Both the position numbers and the translations under genes were made by a program. This document shows, piece after piece, positions 63,920-64,000 of a stretch of 64,000 bases of DNA; within the stretch, counting starts at the first letter, position 1; the number at the start of each line of letters is the position of its first letter. This stretch comes from Acidithiobacillus sulfurivorans (GTDB lineage Bacteria; Pseudomonadota; Gammaproteobacteria; Acidithiobacillales; Acidithiobacillaceae), in contig NZ_JAAOMP010000126.1 of the NCBI RefSeq assembly GCF_018853815.1, positions 49,553-113,552 on the forward strand, in the 5' to 3' direction. Under the pieces are notes generated by a model. That model made no database searches. It saw nothing but the letters and a program-made list of their open reading frames with translations, and was not told where the DNA came from.

Positions 63920-64000
63920 TCAGGATTTGCGGAGCGGGCAGGTCCTGATGCCGAAGAGCGAGTAGGCTGGACACCAACCGACCAAACCGGTGATCAAGGG
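63920..64000 (-). CDS. YgaP-type DUF2892 membrane protein, 3' end only
   Basis: The minus strand reads LITGLVGWCPAYSLFGIRTC, then PLRKS and a stop: the conserved end of DUF2892/YgaP inner-membrane proteins, with the GWCP and GIxTC cysteines. The rest lies beyond the window edge. Confidence 0.75.
   Translation of the reverse strand, partial: PLITGLVGWCPAYSLFGIRTCPLRKS

Overview
The window looks like a chromosomal stretch of an Acidithiobacillus-type acidophile (A. ferrooxidans/ferrivorans group is the best guess). The strongest clue is an ArsR whose cysteines fall at residues 95, 96 and 102, the atypical As(III) site described for A. ferrooxidans ArsR. Supporting signs are arsCR divergent from arsB, a DoxD-like membrane protein, two RND efflux operons with their own two-component systems, and a copper-type multicopper oxidase. 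The core genes (psd-pssA, uvrB, pyrG-kdsA-eno-ftsB, efp, uvrC-pgsA) are ordinary proteobacterial housekeeping genes. No database search was possible, so the genus is an inference.

Layout. 1-2464: phospholipid synthesis (psd, pssA) and an O-antigen-ligase-like protein. 2583-4255: small accessory zone with hicAB and unrecognised small ORFs. 4256-20443: a 16.2 kb integrated element bounded by 54-bp direct repeats made from the 3' half of tRNA-Arg(TCT); the intact tRNA is at the right end beside the integrase. 20587-35200: core genes, the ars locus, a cupin/alcohol dehydrogenase pair, tRNA-Gly and tRNA-Cys. 35225-35900: integrase debris and tiny ORFs beside tRNA-Cys. 36103-38430: an amino-acid permease and a tandem DUF202 protein. 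38414-64000: a metal/efflux region. It has two five-gene units of the same order (response regulator, sensor kinase, TolC-like, membrane-fusion, RND pump), one leftward and one rightward. Between them lie DoxD-like, multicopper oxidase, orphan regulator, TonB receptor, cytochrome b561 and PepSY genes.

Most unusual part. The 16.2 kb element carries a replication operon of its own: a membrane-anchored HTH protein, a 956-aa TOPRIM plus ATPase primase-helicase, and an 804-aa family A DNA polymerase with proofreading motifs and about 115 extra residues between motifs A and B. It is flanked by fourteen GGTAAC/GTTACC hexamers, six 34-bp degenerate repeats and a 137-nt structured inverted repeat. It also encodes one IHF-like and one HU-like protein, a DksA/TraR-type zinc-finger protein, a ribbon-helix-helix-like regulator with three matching 13-bp boxes, and an AT-rich cargo block with a possible HEPN protein and a five-fold NIFGG-repeat protein. 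I see no relaxase, conjugation or capsid genes, so how it moves is unknown.

Second unusual part. The rightward efflux unit is split between its kinase and TolC genes by about 2.8 kb of integron-type gene cassettes without an integron integrase. Three attC-like sites and three toxin-antitoxin modules are present; two of the three toxins are broken (one nonsense codon, one frameshift).
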